Source of the DNA: Mauremys mutica | Lineage: Eukaryota > Chordata > Testudines > Geoemydidae | Length of the DNA: 64,000 bases | NCBI RefSeq assembly: GCF_020497125.1 | Contig: NC_059080.1 | Span: 73,266,618-73,330,617 of the forward strand | Reading direction: 5' to 3' | Part shown: piece by piece, positions 1 through 13,600 of the stretch | How positions within the stretch are numbered: position 1 is the first letter of the stretch | Layout of the letters: every line of letters starts with the position of its first letter | The notes under the pieces: model-generated | Databases searched by the model: none | The model's input: only the letters and a program-made list of their open reading frames with translations | What the model was told of the DNA's origin: nothing | Made by a program: the position numbers and the translations under genes

Positions 1-1350
1 GCTGCATGAAGTCTGCTTAGAGACACTGTATTGAATCACTGATTAAAGTCTGACATATCACTAATCCTTCTAGGGTTTTGCGGAAAAGTATTTTCACCAG
101 GACAGACAAGAATAAGGTAAAAATGGTGGTGCAGACCCAGCCAACATCTACAGAGTGCGCCAAATGAGAAGAGACATCAGACCAAGTTTTGCTTTGGATC
201 CATACAATTTTCATTTATGATGAATGAGAATTGCATGGATCATAAGGTAGTACAGGGTTCTTTCAGTTTTTTTCTTCTTTTAGATATAAAGTGATAATTA
301 ACATGCTATATATACACACAAATACCTTTGCACTCTACTCATTTTATAATTTAGAAAAAGTCAGGATTTTTGTGGCTTTTGGAGTCCATGAAGAAGTGCA
401 TGTGGATATGTAGTGGATATCTATGTTGATTAACTAGTAAAGTGAAATGGAGTCAGATTTTAAAATGAATCATAACTAGCAACTTTATTAATATAATTTG
501 AAGTGAGAACTTTTGTTTGCAAGTCAATTTGCATTTGCTGTATTCTATAAGCCAGTTGTCTCTGTCAGCAACCCATCTACTTTGCCATTTTGTAAAATTC
601 ATCCTGTAACAATAATTCTAGATATGTAATGATGTCTAACTTCTGAGAGTTTTAGAACTGCTACCGTTTGGTATGAAACCTAGAAATGAATGTAGTGACA
701 GCAAATCTGGCAGTGCCACCACAGTTAAGTTCTATTCCACTCTTTCAGATCAGGAGGACCTAGAGACCCAATAAATATGAAATTTACAGGTAAATAAAAG
801 CCTTCTCTATTTTATAAAAAAGGAGTTAAAATACAAAAGATCGTATTAAGCAATATTCCGTGCCTGACTTATTACTGCCCCATATCCTACCGCAAAAGCA
901 AGGCAATTCTGAATTAGGAGTCCCACTCTAATATTATTGCTGCTCACCCGCTATAGAATGTAAGCCACTATTCAGAGACCTAGGCACCAATGGATCGTGT
1001 GGTGACCTTAATTCAGGATTTTCTGGCTTTTATCAGTTTAAGTTAAGATCTTTAATCAAATTTTAACAAAGTTTTTATAAGTATTTATCAACAGCCTGGA
1101 AAAGCCTAGAAACTGAAATGTCTTTCACTCTTTATTATACTTATTTTTTTAAAATAATGCTTTATGATTTTTTAAAGGAGATTATAAACACTGGGATAAG
1201 AGGAAAAATAAAATCATACTTAAAATGGTTGATTTTTCTAAATAGCACTATGATTTTTTTAAGGATATATATATATCTCCTTAAAAATCCTAAATTTATA
1301 TGAAAAACACTGGGGGAAGAGGAAAGATAAAATCAATCTAGCTACAGTAT
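1..1350 (-). other. XRN1: XRN1 3' UTR and possible downstream flank
   Basis: No coding signal on either strand. A minus-strand AATAAA lies at 1131-1136, about 215 nt past the stop, and another near 483-488; either could be a polyadenylation signal, but mammalian XRN1 has a much longer 3' UTR, so the true end is unknown. Confidence 0.6.
1157..1345. repeat. Imperfect tandem duplication in the XRN1 3' UTR
   Basis: A ~60-90 bp segment occurs twice: tatgattttttaaagga near 1163 and tatgatttttttaagga near 1250. Each is followed by aacactggg, then aagaggaaa and ataaaatca. The second copy has gained an AT-rich insert with a (TA)n run. Confidence 0.7.
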
Positions 1351-1647
1351 TTATTCTGAAGATTTTGGTGCACCAAAGTTGACAGCCAGTTTTCTTGGCT
1401 TTCGTTTGCTAGAAATGTTTGGTGTTGATTTGTTATGAGGAACGCCTGGAGTAGCTACGTTGTCTTGAAAAGAAACAGCAGACTGAACAGCTTGAGGAGA
1501 TTTTAAAGGAGCTGAAGTATCTTGTTGAATGAGCTTGTTGGTTTCAGAATACATTAGCTGTTCATTCTTTAGTGGTCCAGCTTGAAGGGAGCTCTGGAAT
1601 TCTTTGAACTCGAAATTTTTCTTGCTAGCAGCCCTTTTTTTAATTAC
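1351..1647 (-). CDS. XRN1: XRN1 last coding exon with stop (297 bp coding)
   Basis: Encodes VIKKRAASKKNFEFKEFQSS to SSKRKPRKLAVNFGAPKSSE and a TAA stop at 1351-1353. Acceptor atttaaag. The RK-rich LAVNFG end is the conserved C-terminus that in human cells is reported to contact EDC4. An AATAAA hexamer overlaps the stop codon (minus-strand GAATAAAT). Confidence 0.96.
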   Translation of the reverse strand, partial: VIKKRAASKKNFEFKEFQSSLQAGPLKNEQLMYSETNKLIQQDTSAPLKSPQAVQSAVSFQDNVATPGVPHNKSTPNISSKRKPRKLAVNFGAPKSSE

Positions 1648-4600
1648 CTTTAAATCAAATAAGTATTATTAAAAGAATGTAGTCTCACAAAACTGCAAAT
1701 ATACCACTATAAAAATGCATATAGAACAGTTTAATAATTTTCTAAAACTAAACAATGTATCATAGGAGTGTCTTTGCAGCTATCGTATCTCTATTATAAG
1801 ATCATAGGATTGTCACCCTGAAGCCTAGAATATCTGTGGAGTCAGTGTGAAGAGATGGAAACAGCTACAAGCATGGTTGCGAGCTCTCTTTGTTCAGAAT
1901 ATCACCACGTCAAAACATCACTGGCATTCAGGGTCTGATACGGACAAGTTTTTAAGTTCTCGGCCATTTTCAACTTATGTATACACTTGACTTTACAAGT
2001 TACATCCATGTGATAGCATGGACTTTCAGCATGTATATAAATACTTTTAACATCTTTTATAAAAATATGATCTCAAGACAATTCCTGTCATGCTTACCTG
2101 TAGAGGAATAAACTGGTTGTGAGTACCAACTGGTACAGTTCCTGCAAGAGACATGTTCCCAGGATATGAACCGGGATAGTAAGATTTGCCATGAATAGGC
2201 ACTGGAGCTCTCCATGGCATTGGACCAAACATGTGAGATGATGGAGGCATCATATTAGCTGTGAAAAACAACAAATAACTTTTAGTTTCTATTATTTCCT
2301 TTTAGGAGGGTGGGGAGTTCTCCAAACCCAGAGTATCTCAAGGATATTTTTTCACTTTGCTTCTTTCACCACAAAGGCCCTGTTTTACAACTGAGGAGGA
2401 CAGAATGCACTCTCTCTGGATCCAGTCAACAATGCAAAGACTGAGGAGAAGTGGGGGAGCAGTGCCTGCATGGGGACCTTGAATTCTACACTATTACTAG
2501 CTGCCTAATTGCTGGTCACTACTGTCACAACCCTTCTTGCATTCTACAAAAATAGCAGAGCATTAATGGTACCATGGGAATTTTCAGCAGGCTTTCTTGG
2601 GGTGTTATATCACGACACTGCTTGGCAAAGGGTGGCAGGCTTCCTACATAGTGTCTCAGGGAAGTACTGAAAAGACTCAGGAGAGCTGGTTCCAAAAAAT
2701 TTGACAAAGAGTGCCTTGATTTGCCAATTCACAGATGATTGTTAGCTATAGGAGAAAATACTAGAAAACTGTTGAGACGATATGGAGGGGAAATCACAAA
2801 AGCAGAGCTTTCTGGCAGGTCTTAGAAGTAGATGTGTCTTCCCTCTTGCTGACCAGGACCAACAGTTCTAGACTGCTTCTCATTGTATTCAGGAGAAAAA
2901 CCAATAGATAGCACATTGACATATGTCCTGAGAAGAACAACTGAACAATTGTTAAGGTGTGGAATTCTTTGTTTTTATTTCGTGTGTCCATGAGAGGAGG
3001 TTCACGAATTTCCATTTTCAAGGAGGTTCAGAAGTACATCTACCTAAAATGGTGTTCTCTAGAAGTCACCCATGTTCACAAAATCCTATTAGAGTTACAG
3101 TCAAGTTTTCAATTATTTGAAAAAAGTGTATTAGTCAAAAACTTACCAGTGGGCTGGGTGAAGACTGGAGGAATGGATCCAGGTGGTACAGGAGCTCCCA
3201 TCGACTGATAATTTGGAAACACCGGTGGAGGTGGCGGCAAAGAAAAGTTCACTCCTAAAGAGCTCTAGTTAAGAGAGAATAATTTATTATAACAGGCTCA
3301 ATGCAATAAAACAAGACAAGGATACTAGGTGTTATATAGTATACCGTTCTCACCAATCGTTGTAATGCAAAAAATGCAGCTCTCTCCTTGGCTTCATTTT
3401 CAGAGTGACACTGAGGTCCATGTACTAATAAGCCATTGGATAATTTTACTTGACAAACTGTCATGGTCTAAGAAAATAACATAAAATAGATTTTTTTCAT
3501 GAAAGTTCATCTGTCATCACTATATGCAAGCAAACAGAAGAGCTAAAAATTGAGACAGATTAACGTAAATTAATACAATAGTTTTAAGTTTCGTATTTTA
3601 TTTTTGGAAATGAATCAAATCAAACAAGAGGCACTAAGGTCTCATCTACACTGGGATTTTAATTATTAGTACAAATTCATAGCAAAGGGCATGATTTACA
3701 TGCGTGCAGCTTACTCCACCGGCCTGTAGTTCTACCTATAAAACAAGCCTTACCTGTGGTGTTCTGAGGAAGGAGAAATCTGGTTGTGGCATTCCAACCA
3801 GGGAACAAATACGAGAGAGTTCAGATACTGGGGTAGACAACGCAGACTGTGGACCAAGGAGAGGGTGACCTCCAGTTTCCAAAGCCTGAGCATTATGAGG
3901 GCCTCCTACACCATGAGGCTTGTTCATGTAAGCAGCTATAAAAAAGAAAGTAAGAAAAAAAATAGAATCAGGCAAAAATATAAAATAAAAAGACAATTCT
4001 AAAAGACCAACACAGAAGCAAGTATATTTGAATACATTCCTGGTATTTTCAGAATGTCTGACTTTAATGCTATGCATTCAAGAGATTACTTAGGTATTGT
4101 AGGGATTTCCAGTGCTGAACAGTAAAAACGGGATAGAAAATATGGAAAATTCTACTGTTTGATCCTGAAAAGCAGTATCAGTAGCAATCTTTTTACTAAT
4201 TGTAGAGATAAGTTAACATAAGGCTCTTTTGCCTATTTTGTCGAGGATTAGCTGGTATCTGTACATACCCATTTTTTTTGTTTGTCTATGCTGCATGGCA
4301 GCCCCATGGGAATCCTGCCTAGCAGAGGAAGCAGGAACTTCATTAATCAGTGGCTTCATTTCATTCTTGGTTTCTATGTCAGAGCCATCAATCTTCAAAA
4401 TTTCTTTGAGCATCTGTGTTCCTTTCTTTACAAAAGAAGAAAATATTCAATAATCCAATGAAGTTTAGATAGCACTATTCAAAGTGAATAAAATAACACT
4501 GCATAATGGTAACAAAAATTGCAACTTTTGATTTCCCTGAAAAGTAATATTTTACTATTAACTATATATGTTATTTGCTTTAAGAAAAGTTAATAGGTTT

Positions 4601-7600
4601 TTGTTGTTGTTTTTTAATTAAATATCATTATGTTTAATAAAGTAATAAGTTTTGTTTGTAAACAGAAGTATAAGAAGCTAACAAAACAATGCTAAATTGT
4701 CACCCAATGGCTCCCACAATACACAAACCATAGCAAAAGACTGTGGAGACAGATGTTCTTCATTGGTGACTCTTTCTTCCTTGGGATAAGATGATTGCAC
4801 TTCATTTTCTTTGGAGATTTTCAAAGATGCTAGAAGGTTTTCAAGTTCAGAGTCCTTCTAAGGAACAGAGGTAAGAAGATACTAAAAAATGAATGTAAAA
4901 CTTTGCATTTAAAATAATAAATGCCCTGACCAGAAAGAGCTGGTTTAAAGAAAGATTAAGTCTACTTTGGGCTATTTAGTTTTGTCAGTGTCTGATCCTA
5001 ATGCGGCTCTCTATATGTGGAACTCCATTCAAGTCAATGGGGACTGTGGGCATAGAGTGACTTCCATGTTGAAAGTATCTAAGCCAGGGGTAGGCAACCT
5101 ATGGCACGCGTGCTGAAGGCGGCATGCGAGCTGATTTTCAGTGGCACTCACACTACCCGGGTCCTGGCCACCGGTCCGGGGGCTCTGCATTTTAATTTAA
5201 TTTCAAATGAAGCTTAAACATTTTTAAAACCTTATTTACTTTACATACAACAATAGTTTAGTTATATATTATAGACTTATAGAAAGACCTTCTAAAAACA
5301 TTAAAATGTATTACTGGCACGCGAAACCTTAAATTAGAGTGAATAAATGAAGACTCGGCACACCACTTCTGAAAGGTTGCCGACCCCTCTAAGCATTTAA
5401 AGGGCCAAACTAGTCAGAAGCATGCTCACATTTAATGAGCCAACTTTTACCTTCCCAGCTATACAGGACTCATCAACTGAAGCCTTCTGAATTACAGGCA
5501 CACTTGGACTTTCATTCCTCTTCAAAAGCTTAACATTATATTTATTTGCTCCTGCAAAATTCTGAAAGAAATTGCAATATTGATTATTACACACTAACAC
5601 CTCACAGTTAAAATGTAGATCAGCTGAAAATAATCTGCAAATTGTATTTCACAAGCTATCATTCTTGTATCTGAATGGACTACACCCTAATGGAAAGTCC
5701 ATGATAACATCTATGTTTTGCAATTATAGTATCAGCTTTAAACATGCAAAGCTAGAAAAACTGCAGAATAATGAAAACAATGGAAGAGATTAAAAAAAAC
5801 TTCTGACATGCTTCCTAGCATCAGTCTTGGAATGACATGTCATAATATGTATCATGTCTGACAGAAGCATCACCTCTCTCATTTTCTGCCTGTAAAGGCT
5901 CCAAGAACAATGGTACGTTATATAAAATTTCTAAAGGATAAAAACTGCCACAAATACAAGAACCTTCTGGTCGCTGGCAGCAGAATTCACTGAGCTGCTC
6001 AATGGAGAAAATTTGTAAAATGACGAACTAGAAAATAGTAATAAAAACAATTAAATAATTATTGGAATACATGTTCTCAATATAAGAGGAAATATACCTG
6101 TTTATTTGATATTTTGTGTGTCTGACCTTCATTTCTTGGAACTTTAGAATCTTCTTTAACTACAAATAAATTAGTTCACAGTATCAGCTGCGCAAAGGAC
6201 CATTTATTCTTTTTTACTGCTTTTAAAAGATATTAAAATAAATCAAATTGACTCCAGAAACCATTATATGTCCCCAGTTAGATTAAATCAGAATTAAATT
6301 TGAGATTATGTATCAAACATTTGTTAACTCTGACTTCACTGTTCCTATGCACTTTTCTTGACAGGATAAAAGAAGCAAACATTAAATGTATGTGATAATG
6401 CTTATGTAGCTTTACTCGTGTCTAGTAAACATGTTTACTTTTGCTTCCAAAGGTTGTACATGCAAAAACATCCTCTGTAAGTTTGATAATGTGGGCCAAT
6501 TGCTTGATTAAAGACTGCAGGGTCAATTTGTAGAGAGGTCAGATATGCTTAAAAACAGCCAATCCTGGTCCATTTGGGCTCAGTGGGACCAGGATTTGAC
6601 CAAAATATACACAGTAAAACCATTTGTTTATAAAATGTTGATGGCAAAGAAACTCTGCAGATATTTCTATAAACAATCAAACACAAGACAGGTTTTTCAA
6701 AACTAGACTTCTAATTATAGTACTTACACTTTTTAAATGGCTCCTGTTTTCTTTGCTGGCCTTTAAGGGTACTCTCATTGAAGCCTGGTTTGTATAACTG
6801 GTTGCCAGTTCCTGGCTTTGTTTCTTGAGGTAGGATTGCACCCTAGGAATTGAAATATTCACACATTTAATATTAACCAGAAGACAGACACACAATCATT
6901 TACAATCTTTACAACAGGTCATCACCTCTTTCCACAATTTTTAATAAAGTTTTATCATATTACACAAAACTAGCTAGTCTGATCTTTGATATTAGCCTAA
7001 AAATGTTTAATCTTATGATGAATTCAATGAAAATGAAGAGATAATTCTATATTTTACGTTGTCCATACATAACATATACCCATAAATCAATATTTTCTCT
7101 CTAAACAGAAGGAACTTCAGTGAAAATGTTACTCACAATGTCAGTTATATACTAACCTTTTCATTCATATTTTGTTGAACATGTTGAGATTTTCCAGACC
7201 CTTGCAGTGATTGCCAAATGCTGCAAAATTCATCATCTTGTTTACTCTGAGCCTGGCAAAATATTTTTTTTAAAAACCTATAAGTACAACTTTTGCATCA
7301 ATAGAGATACAAATTAATTCTTAAGGTTTGATTTTCAAAAGTGCTGAGCAATTGCCCTTCCCAATGACTTCAAAAAGAATTTGAAGGTGTTTGTAACTTC
7401 TGAAAACTAGGCCACAAATATTTATACTATGACTTTCCCTAAGTGTTTCCCTAAAATGTTAAAATGGGAATAGTTTGTTTTGATGTTTTCCCTTCAACAG
7501 TAACCGCTAAATATTACTAAAATGAAAGAGTATAACAAAATGCATTTCAAGTTTTCTTCCAAGGCATGCATGTTCCCAGGCTATCATCTGTTTCATTGCT

Positions 7601-10600
7601 AAGGCACTGATCTTGCAAACCCTCATCCAACAGGTCTATTCACTTGAGTAAAGTTATGCATGCATTTGTGTAGGAATGGGGCTCAAATATGTAAACAACA
7701 ATTAAGAGGATCTTATGGCCTGAATGGGAAGGTGCGTAAAAATAAATAAATCAATGATTCTTTTGGATATGTTTTTAATTTTTTTTTTATTTAAATAAGT
7801 TTTTTTTAATTTTGTCATTTAAATTATACTGCATTTTTCTTTTTAAAAATAAACCTGTTTAAATGCAATCTGATTTAAATATAAAATATGTCAAGGCTTA
7901 AACTTACTATAATCTCTGAAATCATTTAAATAAAAATAAATATTCTGAATCAATGAGCCTCTATCAAAAACTTTGAGTTAAATGCTTTTTCTATATAAAG
8001 AAAGAATCAGGGGAAAAATGCTAACTCTTGAGGTCAAGCTTTATACATGTGGCAAAATAGTTCAGCTTAAGTTACTTAGGAGACTGTCTCATTTTCAGGA
8101 GACTTAAGTAAGTAGGAACTTAAGCTCCAGCCACTTTCACTTAGATTTATTTGAAAATTTTCCCAGGGTGACCTGAAACAGTCAGTTTAATTCACTGACT
8201 ACAATTACTCCCTCTGCTTAATAAATCATTTAGTTGGAAAAGTGAAACATGTTTCAAAAAGAGAAGTTTATGGATCAAAAAAGTTAAGGTTTTGTTTAAA
8301 AAAAATAAATTTTATATGCTGTTTTGCATGTTTAATTAAATTCCAGTTACCATTCTAATCCAGCTTGACACAAATTAGCAAAAAGTGAATTATCTAGTAA
8401 ATAAGCAAAATATCTTTCACCATTTTCTTACTTAAAATGTACAATAAAAATCTGAAAATATTAAGCTATATAATTGCTTAAATAAATGAATACAGATAGT
8501 GTAGCACAAAGATGACCAAATCTAGCAAAAATGCTCTATTTAATTGTAAATAAACACATTTTAATGGTTATATCAATGATAATGCACCTTTCTTTAGAAA
8601 ATAGCTGAAGTACAAATGGAAAAGTTAATTAAAATTGATTTAATTCAAGGCTTTCCACTTGATGATATAAATAATGATTTAAATTGCCTTGTTTTAAATC
8701 AATCCATACTGAAATGGGTTAATACACTCACTTCCTTACAGACTCATTAAAGGCTGCCTCAGTCTGAATCTGGATTACAAAACACCTGTGTTTGACATGG
8801 GTAGTCTGGCAGTGCTAAAAATCTGTAAAGCCACGGCAAAAGGACACAACTGTAAATAGTGAGCCATTACAAATACTAACAAGCAAGCTGGAAATCCAGC
8901 CATACTCACAGCAACAGCTTAACTCTTACTGTGTATTCATTTGAATCCATTATTTTTTTATACTGTGATGATCAGGATAGTGTATAACTTCCTTTTGGCA
9001 AGTATACTTTGCTAAACAACAACCAGTTTAATTTTCCGTTTGATTGTGAGTGATATTTGCACCAATGTTTTCAAAAGGTTTAAATCCATCTGTACTTAAA
9101 CGGAATATGGATTTTTTAATACCCAATAACAAATCATAACACTTACTTTTTGTTTCTGATTGCTGCCCAAAAATGATCCTTTCTGTAGTGAAATGGAATT
9201 GCCCTGATTTTCAGCCCTGAGATTGTAATGCTGTCTTCCATTCAGTTGCTAAATCATCGATTTAAAAAAGTAGGTAAGAGGTGTTTAATTGTTTCTAAGT
9301 TATTTTGTAGAATGATTTTTCTTCCACAGATTTACATTATGAGAAAATTCTTAAACAAGAAATCATCCCTCAAACTCTCATTGTTCTTTAAAGAAACTGC
9401 TCATTAAGATAAAATAGTTAAATTAGGCCTATGACAACTCAGTCTTATTCAAGCCATTTTTCTTGTGTATTATATTTCCAAAATGAACTGAATTCTCACC
9501 AAGTTACAAAATAGATAGCACAGGAAAATTAAGTCTTCTATTTATTCTCAGCAGGGATACAATCCTGATCCAGAGGAACAATCACTATTGATGGGGGTGG
9601 GAAAAAAGAAGATAGTTGTCTTTCTGCCAAGGTTGCTAATAGAAAGTCTACTTTAGACACTTGCCCACTAGTAACTGGACTGAAGCTACCAACTTCTTTC
9701 ACAAAGGCCATCAAACTGCTGTCAGAGGGACCAAGGTTTTGGGCCATTTGAATTTTGGATGGATCTGAATTAGTGTGTTAGTGAATTAGTGTAAAAGGCT
9801 CAATATATTACTGAGTCACTAAACTCTGTCTAAACATAACCATGAAAAATACAGAATTCTATCAGTATCAATGAAGACCCAACAACAGTACTAACTCCAT
9901 TTCTGTTGAAAAAGGATTGTATATAAACTAAAGAGAAAGATCTTACTCGAGTAGGAACAAAAAGGGAACGAGGAGAATGGTTGAGACCTCCTAGATGCAC
10001 TTTTTGTGAGCATACAGACGACGACTCAGATGGGCATGAGTTGTAATGATTCACAGCTGGTTGTGGTTTCACTATGGCTGTCAATTTCTGATTTCCTGTT
10101 TCGGACCGACTACCATGAGATAGGTTAATTAAGGCACTTGTTGGCAGACGATAACCTCTAGCAGGTGAGCACCTAAACAAAAAAGAGAAAAACAAGTTAG
10201 ATAATTGTTTTAAGTTGTTGATTGTCCACTGCCTGTATGTCTCGGTTAATAGTACTTTTGCCTCTGGGCCAAAAGGCCACGAATTCAAGACTGACAGCAA
10301 GACCTGGGACCATACCTAGTATTAAAATTGCAGTAACGTCCTTTGGCTATGATGTTAACCATACAATGTTCCCTCTTGCCTGTCTTTGGTGACTAGCCAA
10401 GTTAAATATAATACATAATACTACTCTTTGAGCTTACATAGCCCCTTTTAAGCAATGAGTTCAAAGCACTTTATAAATATTAGTTAATCATCACAGCATG
10501 CTTTTGAGGTCACTATTGTTATAACCATTTTACAGGACGATGAATTGACACACAAAGATATTAAGTGATTTGCCTAAGATCACACTTCAAGCCAGCACCA

Positions 10601-13600
10601 GAATCAAAAAACAAAACATCAGTGTCCTGGTTTCTAGTAACTTCTGTATCACACAATTTCCTAAAAAAAAAGTGTCCTAAAATGGAAGTTGTAGGGTACT
10701 CAGTGCTTTTGAAAATATGACTACTGATTTAAGTACCTAAATATGAATTTGGGATCCATAACAGAATGAGCTGGCCCTTAAAGGGAAATTGGGATCAGCC
10801 CCACCTATCCCTAATTTGCCTCTCAGGGGATGGTTTGGGATGGTGGTTGGGTTGGGTGACCTGGATCACAGGGTAGCCCAAGAGCAAGGACTTCTGATCT
10901 CTCCATAGAGGGTCAGAGTCTGGAGTGGGCTGGCAGAGCTGGGACCTAATGCTTGATACAAGGGTGAAGAGAAGAGAGCTGCTGGGAACCCAGAGGGGAT
11001 CCAGGGTCAGGAAGGACTGGGGAAGAAGTTGTCCCTACCAGCCATAAGGAAAGGCATGTCTGGAGCTACTTGCAGAAGGAGCAAAATATTTTAGAGGGAA
11101 TTAGGAGCTCAGGAAGGGCATAGAAAGGGGACAAGATTTAGGGAGACACTGCAGAGGAGGTAGGACTCTTCTGTGGAGAGAAACCCACAGGGGGTAGAGT
11201 AGGCTTCTGGGGGTGAGGGGAGAGCTGAGTTAGGGCCTACAACAGATGGAAGAGATCCACAGGGAGCACAGTAGTCTCCTGTAGGAGGAAACCCTGAGAT
11301 TAGGCTTTGTAAGTGGAAGCAGAAAACTTCAGTAACCTAAGGGAGCAGAAAAATTATTTGGATTTTCACTTGGATGTTTCAGTTACCCCAAAAGGGGGTT
11401 GAACTTTATGTGACTTGGCAGAAAGGCTGAGCCACAGAAGACCACGTGAGAGGCAGACAGCCTGCAGGAGGTGCTTCAGCTCAGGATACTGGTGACATTA
11501 AGCATGGATGCAAGGAGGTGCTCCAAACTGGGAGTGTGCCCCACTGCACATTTATTTTATATTAATAAACCAGTCTACAGAAGAGAAGAACAAACAAAAA
11601 GCATTGGTTGGTTTGGCTGCAGAAAAGGGGACATTGAGGCAGCAGCAGGGTCTGAAAATGGATGAGGCAAGAGCCTGTTATAGGAGCATAACTGTAGGAG
11701 AAGGTTACTCACCCTGTGCCGTAACTGAGGCTCTTCAAGATGGTTGTCCCTGTGCGGTGCTCTATTTTAGGTGATTCCGCACCCCTGTGCTTGTAATCAC
11801 AGATTTATAGTAGCAGTGCCTGGTTGGGTTGCACATGCGTTGTCCCCGTCTTGCACCACCTCAATTGGTTACATAGCACCGTGCAACCAACCCCCCCCTC
11901 AGTTTCTTCTCTATCTCAGAGTATCCAGCGTGAAAACTCTGAAGAGGAGGGAGGATAGTGGAACACCCACAGGGACAACCATCTCAAAAAACCTCAATTA
12001 CTGCACAGGGTAAGTAACCTTTTCTTCTTTTTCTTGGAGGATCCCTGTGGATGCTCCACTTTAGGTGACTGTAGAGCAGTGCCCCTCGGTGGAAGAGTTG
12101 CAGTTGTGACAGATGACAAAATCATAATCCACATAAAGCATCTGAGGATGAATTCTGCTCTATGGCATAAAGTTGTGTGAATGCATGGGAGGACGCCCAG
12201 GTTGCTGTTTTGCAGATGTTCACAATGGGGATATTGTTAAGGAAGGCTATCAATGCAGACAAAGCTCTGATGGAGTGTATGAGAGTCCCTGGAGGGGGCT
12301 GTAGCTGTTGGTGATAACAAAAGTCAATGCATCTGGAAATCCATTTAGACAACCCCTGTTTAGATATGGCATCTCCTTTTGATCAATCTGCGATGGAAAG
12401 GACAATTTTGGTGACTTTCTGAAAGTCTTTGTTCTCTCGATGTAAAAGGCTAGCACCCTTCGGACATTCAGGGTGTGAAGTGCTGCTTCTCTTTTATTCC
12501 CATCGGGTTTTGGGAAGAATGATGGGAGGTGAATGGGTTGATTAAGATGGAATGAAGAGGCAACCTTAGGTAAGAACTTGGGATGCAGTCTTAAGGTAAC
12601 TTTATTTTTGAAGAATGTTGTGCATGGGGGAGTGTGCCATAAGGGCTCCCGGTTCCCCCCACCCCGTGAATTGTTGTTGGGGCAGTGAGGCTGTAGCCTC
12701 CGGAGAGCTGAGGTAGGCCCTGATGAACTCCAGTTTCTGCACTGGTGCGAATGCTGATTTCTGTGCATTTACTTGTAGGCCTAGACATGTGAAAAGAACT
12801 ACTGTGTTTTGAGTAGCTTCTAGTGCCCCTTGTTGAGTCAATGCTTTGAGTAAACAATCATCCAAATAGGGGAATATTATGACCCCTTGTCTGCATAGGT
12901 GAGCCACCCACCAGGAGAACTTTCAAAAATACCCGTGGTGCCGTGGACATTCCAAAGGACAGAATGTTGTACTGAAAGTGGCTGGCTCCTAGAACAAACC
13001 TGAGGAACCTCCTGTGTGAGAGATGTATTGTTATATGAAAATATGCATCCTGGAGGTCAAGGGCAGAGAACCAGTCTCCTCTTTCCAGTGCTGGAATTAT
13101 GCTTGCTAATGTGACCATCCTAAAGTGTTGGGTCTTCATGAATTTGTTGAGTTTCCTTAAGTCAAGAATGGGCCTCCATCTTTCCATTTTTTTCTAGATT
13201 AAAAAGTAATGTGAGTAAAATTCCCTCCCTCTGTGTTGTGTTGGCACTAATTCTACTGCACCTAGGTGTATGAGATGGTTTATGTCCTGTCACAGTAGAT
13301 GTTCATGAGAGGAGTACCTGAAGATGAACAGAGATTGAGGGTGTGTGGGTGGGCGGGAGGGGGAATAGAGGTAAATGGGATGGAATAGCCAGTCTCGATG
13401 ATCTCTAATACCCATCTGTCTGACGTGATGGTCTGTCAAACTGGATGGAATGGGGTCAGACAATCTCTGAATAAATGTATGGGAGATAGTGGGTGTTTCC
13501 AGCACGTGAAATCGTGGGTATTTCGGGCCCTCAACCAAAATTGTTGTCTTGAAGTATTTGCTGGGATGTCAAAGACTGGTACAGGGACTGTTGTCATCTT

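Noticed and set aside
9538..9747. 69-codon minus frame between XRN1 exons 22 and 23
   Set aside because: No AG/GT borders that fit phase with the neighbours and no match to XRN1; treated as intron.
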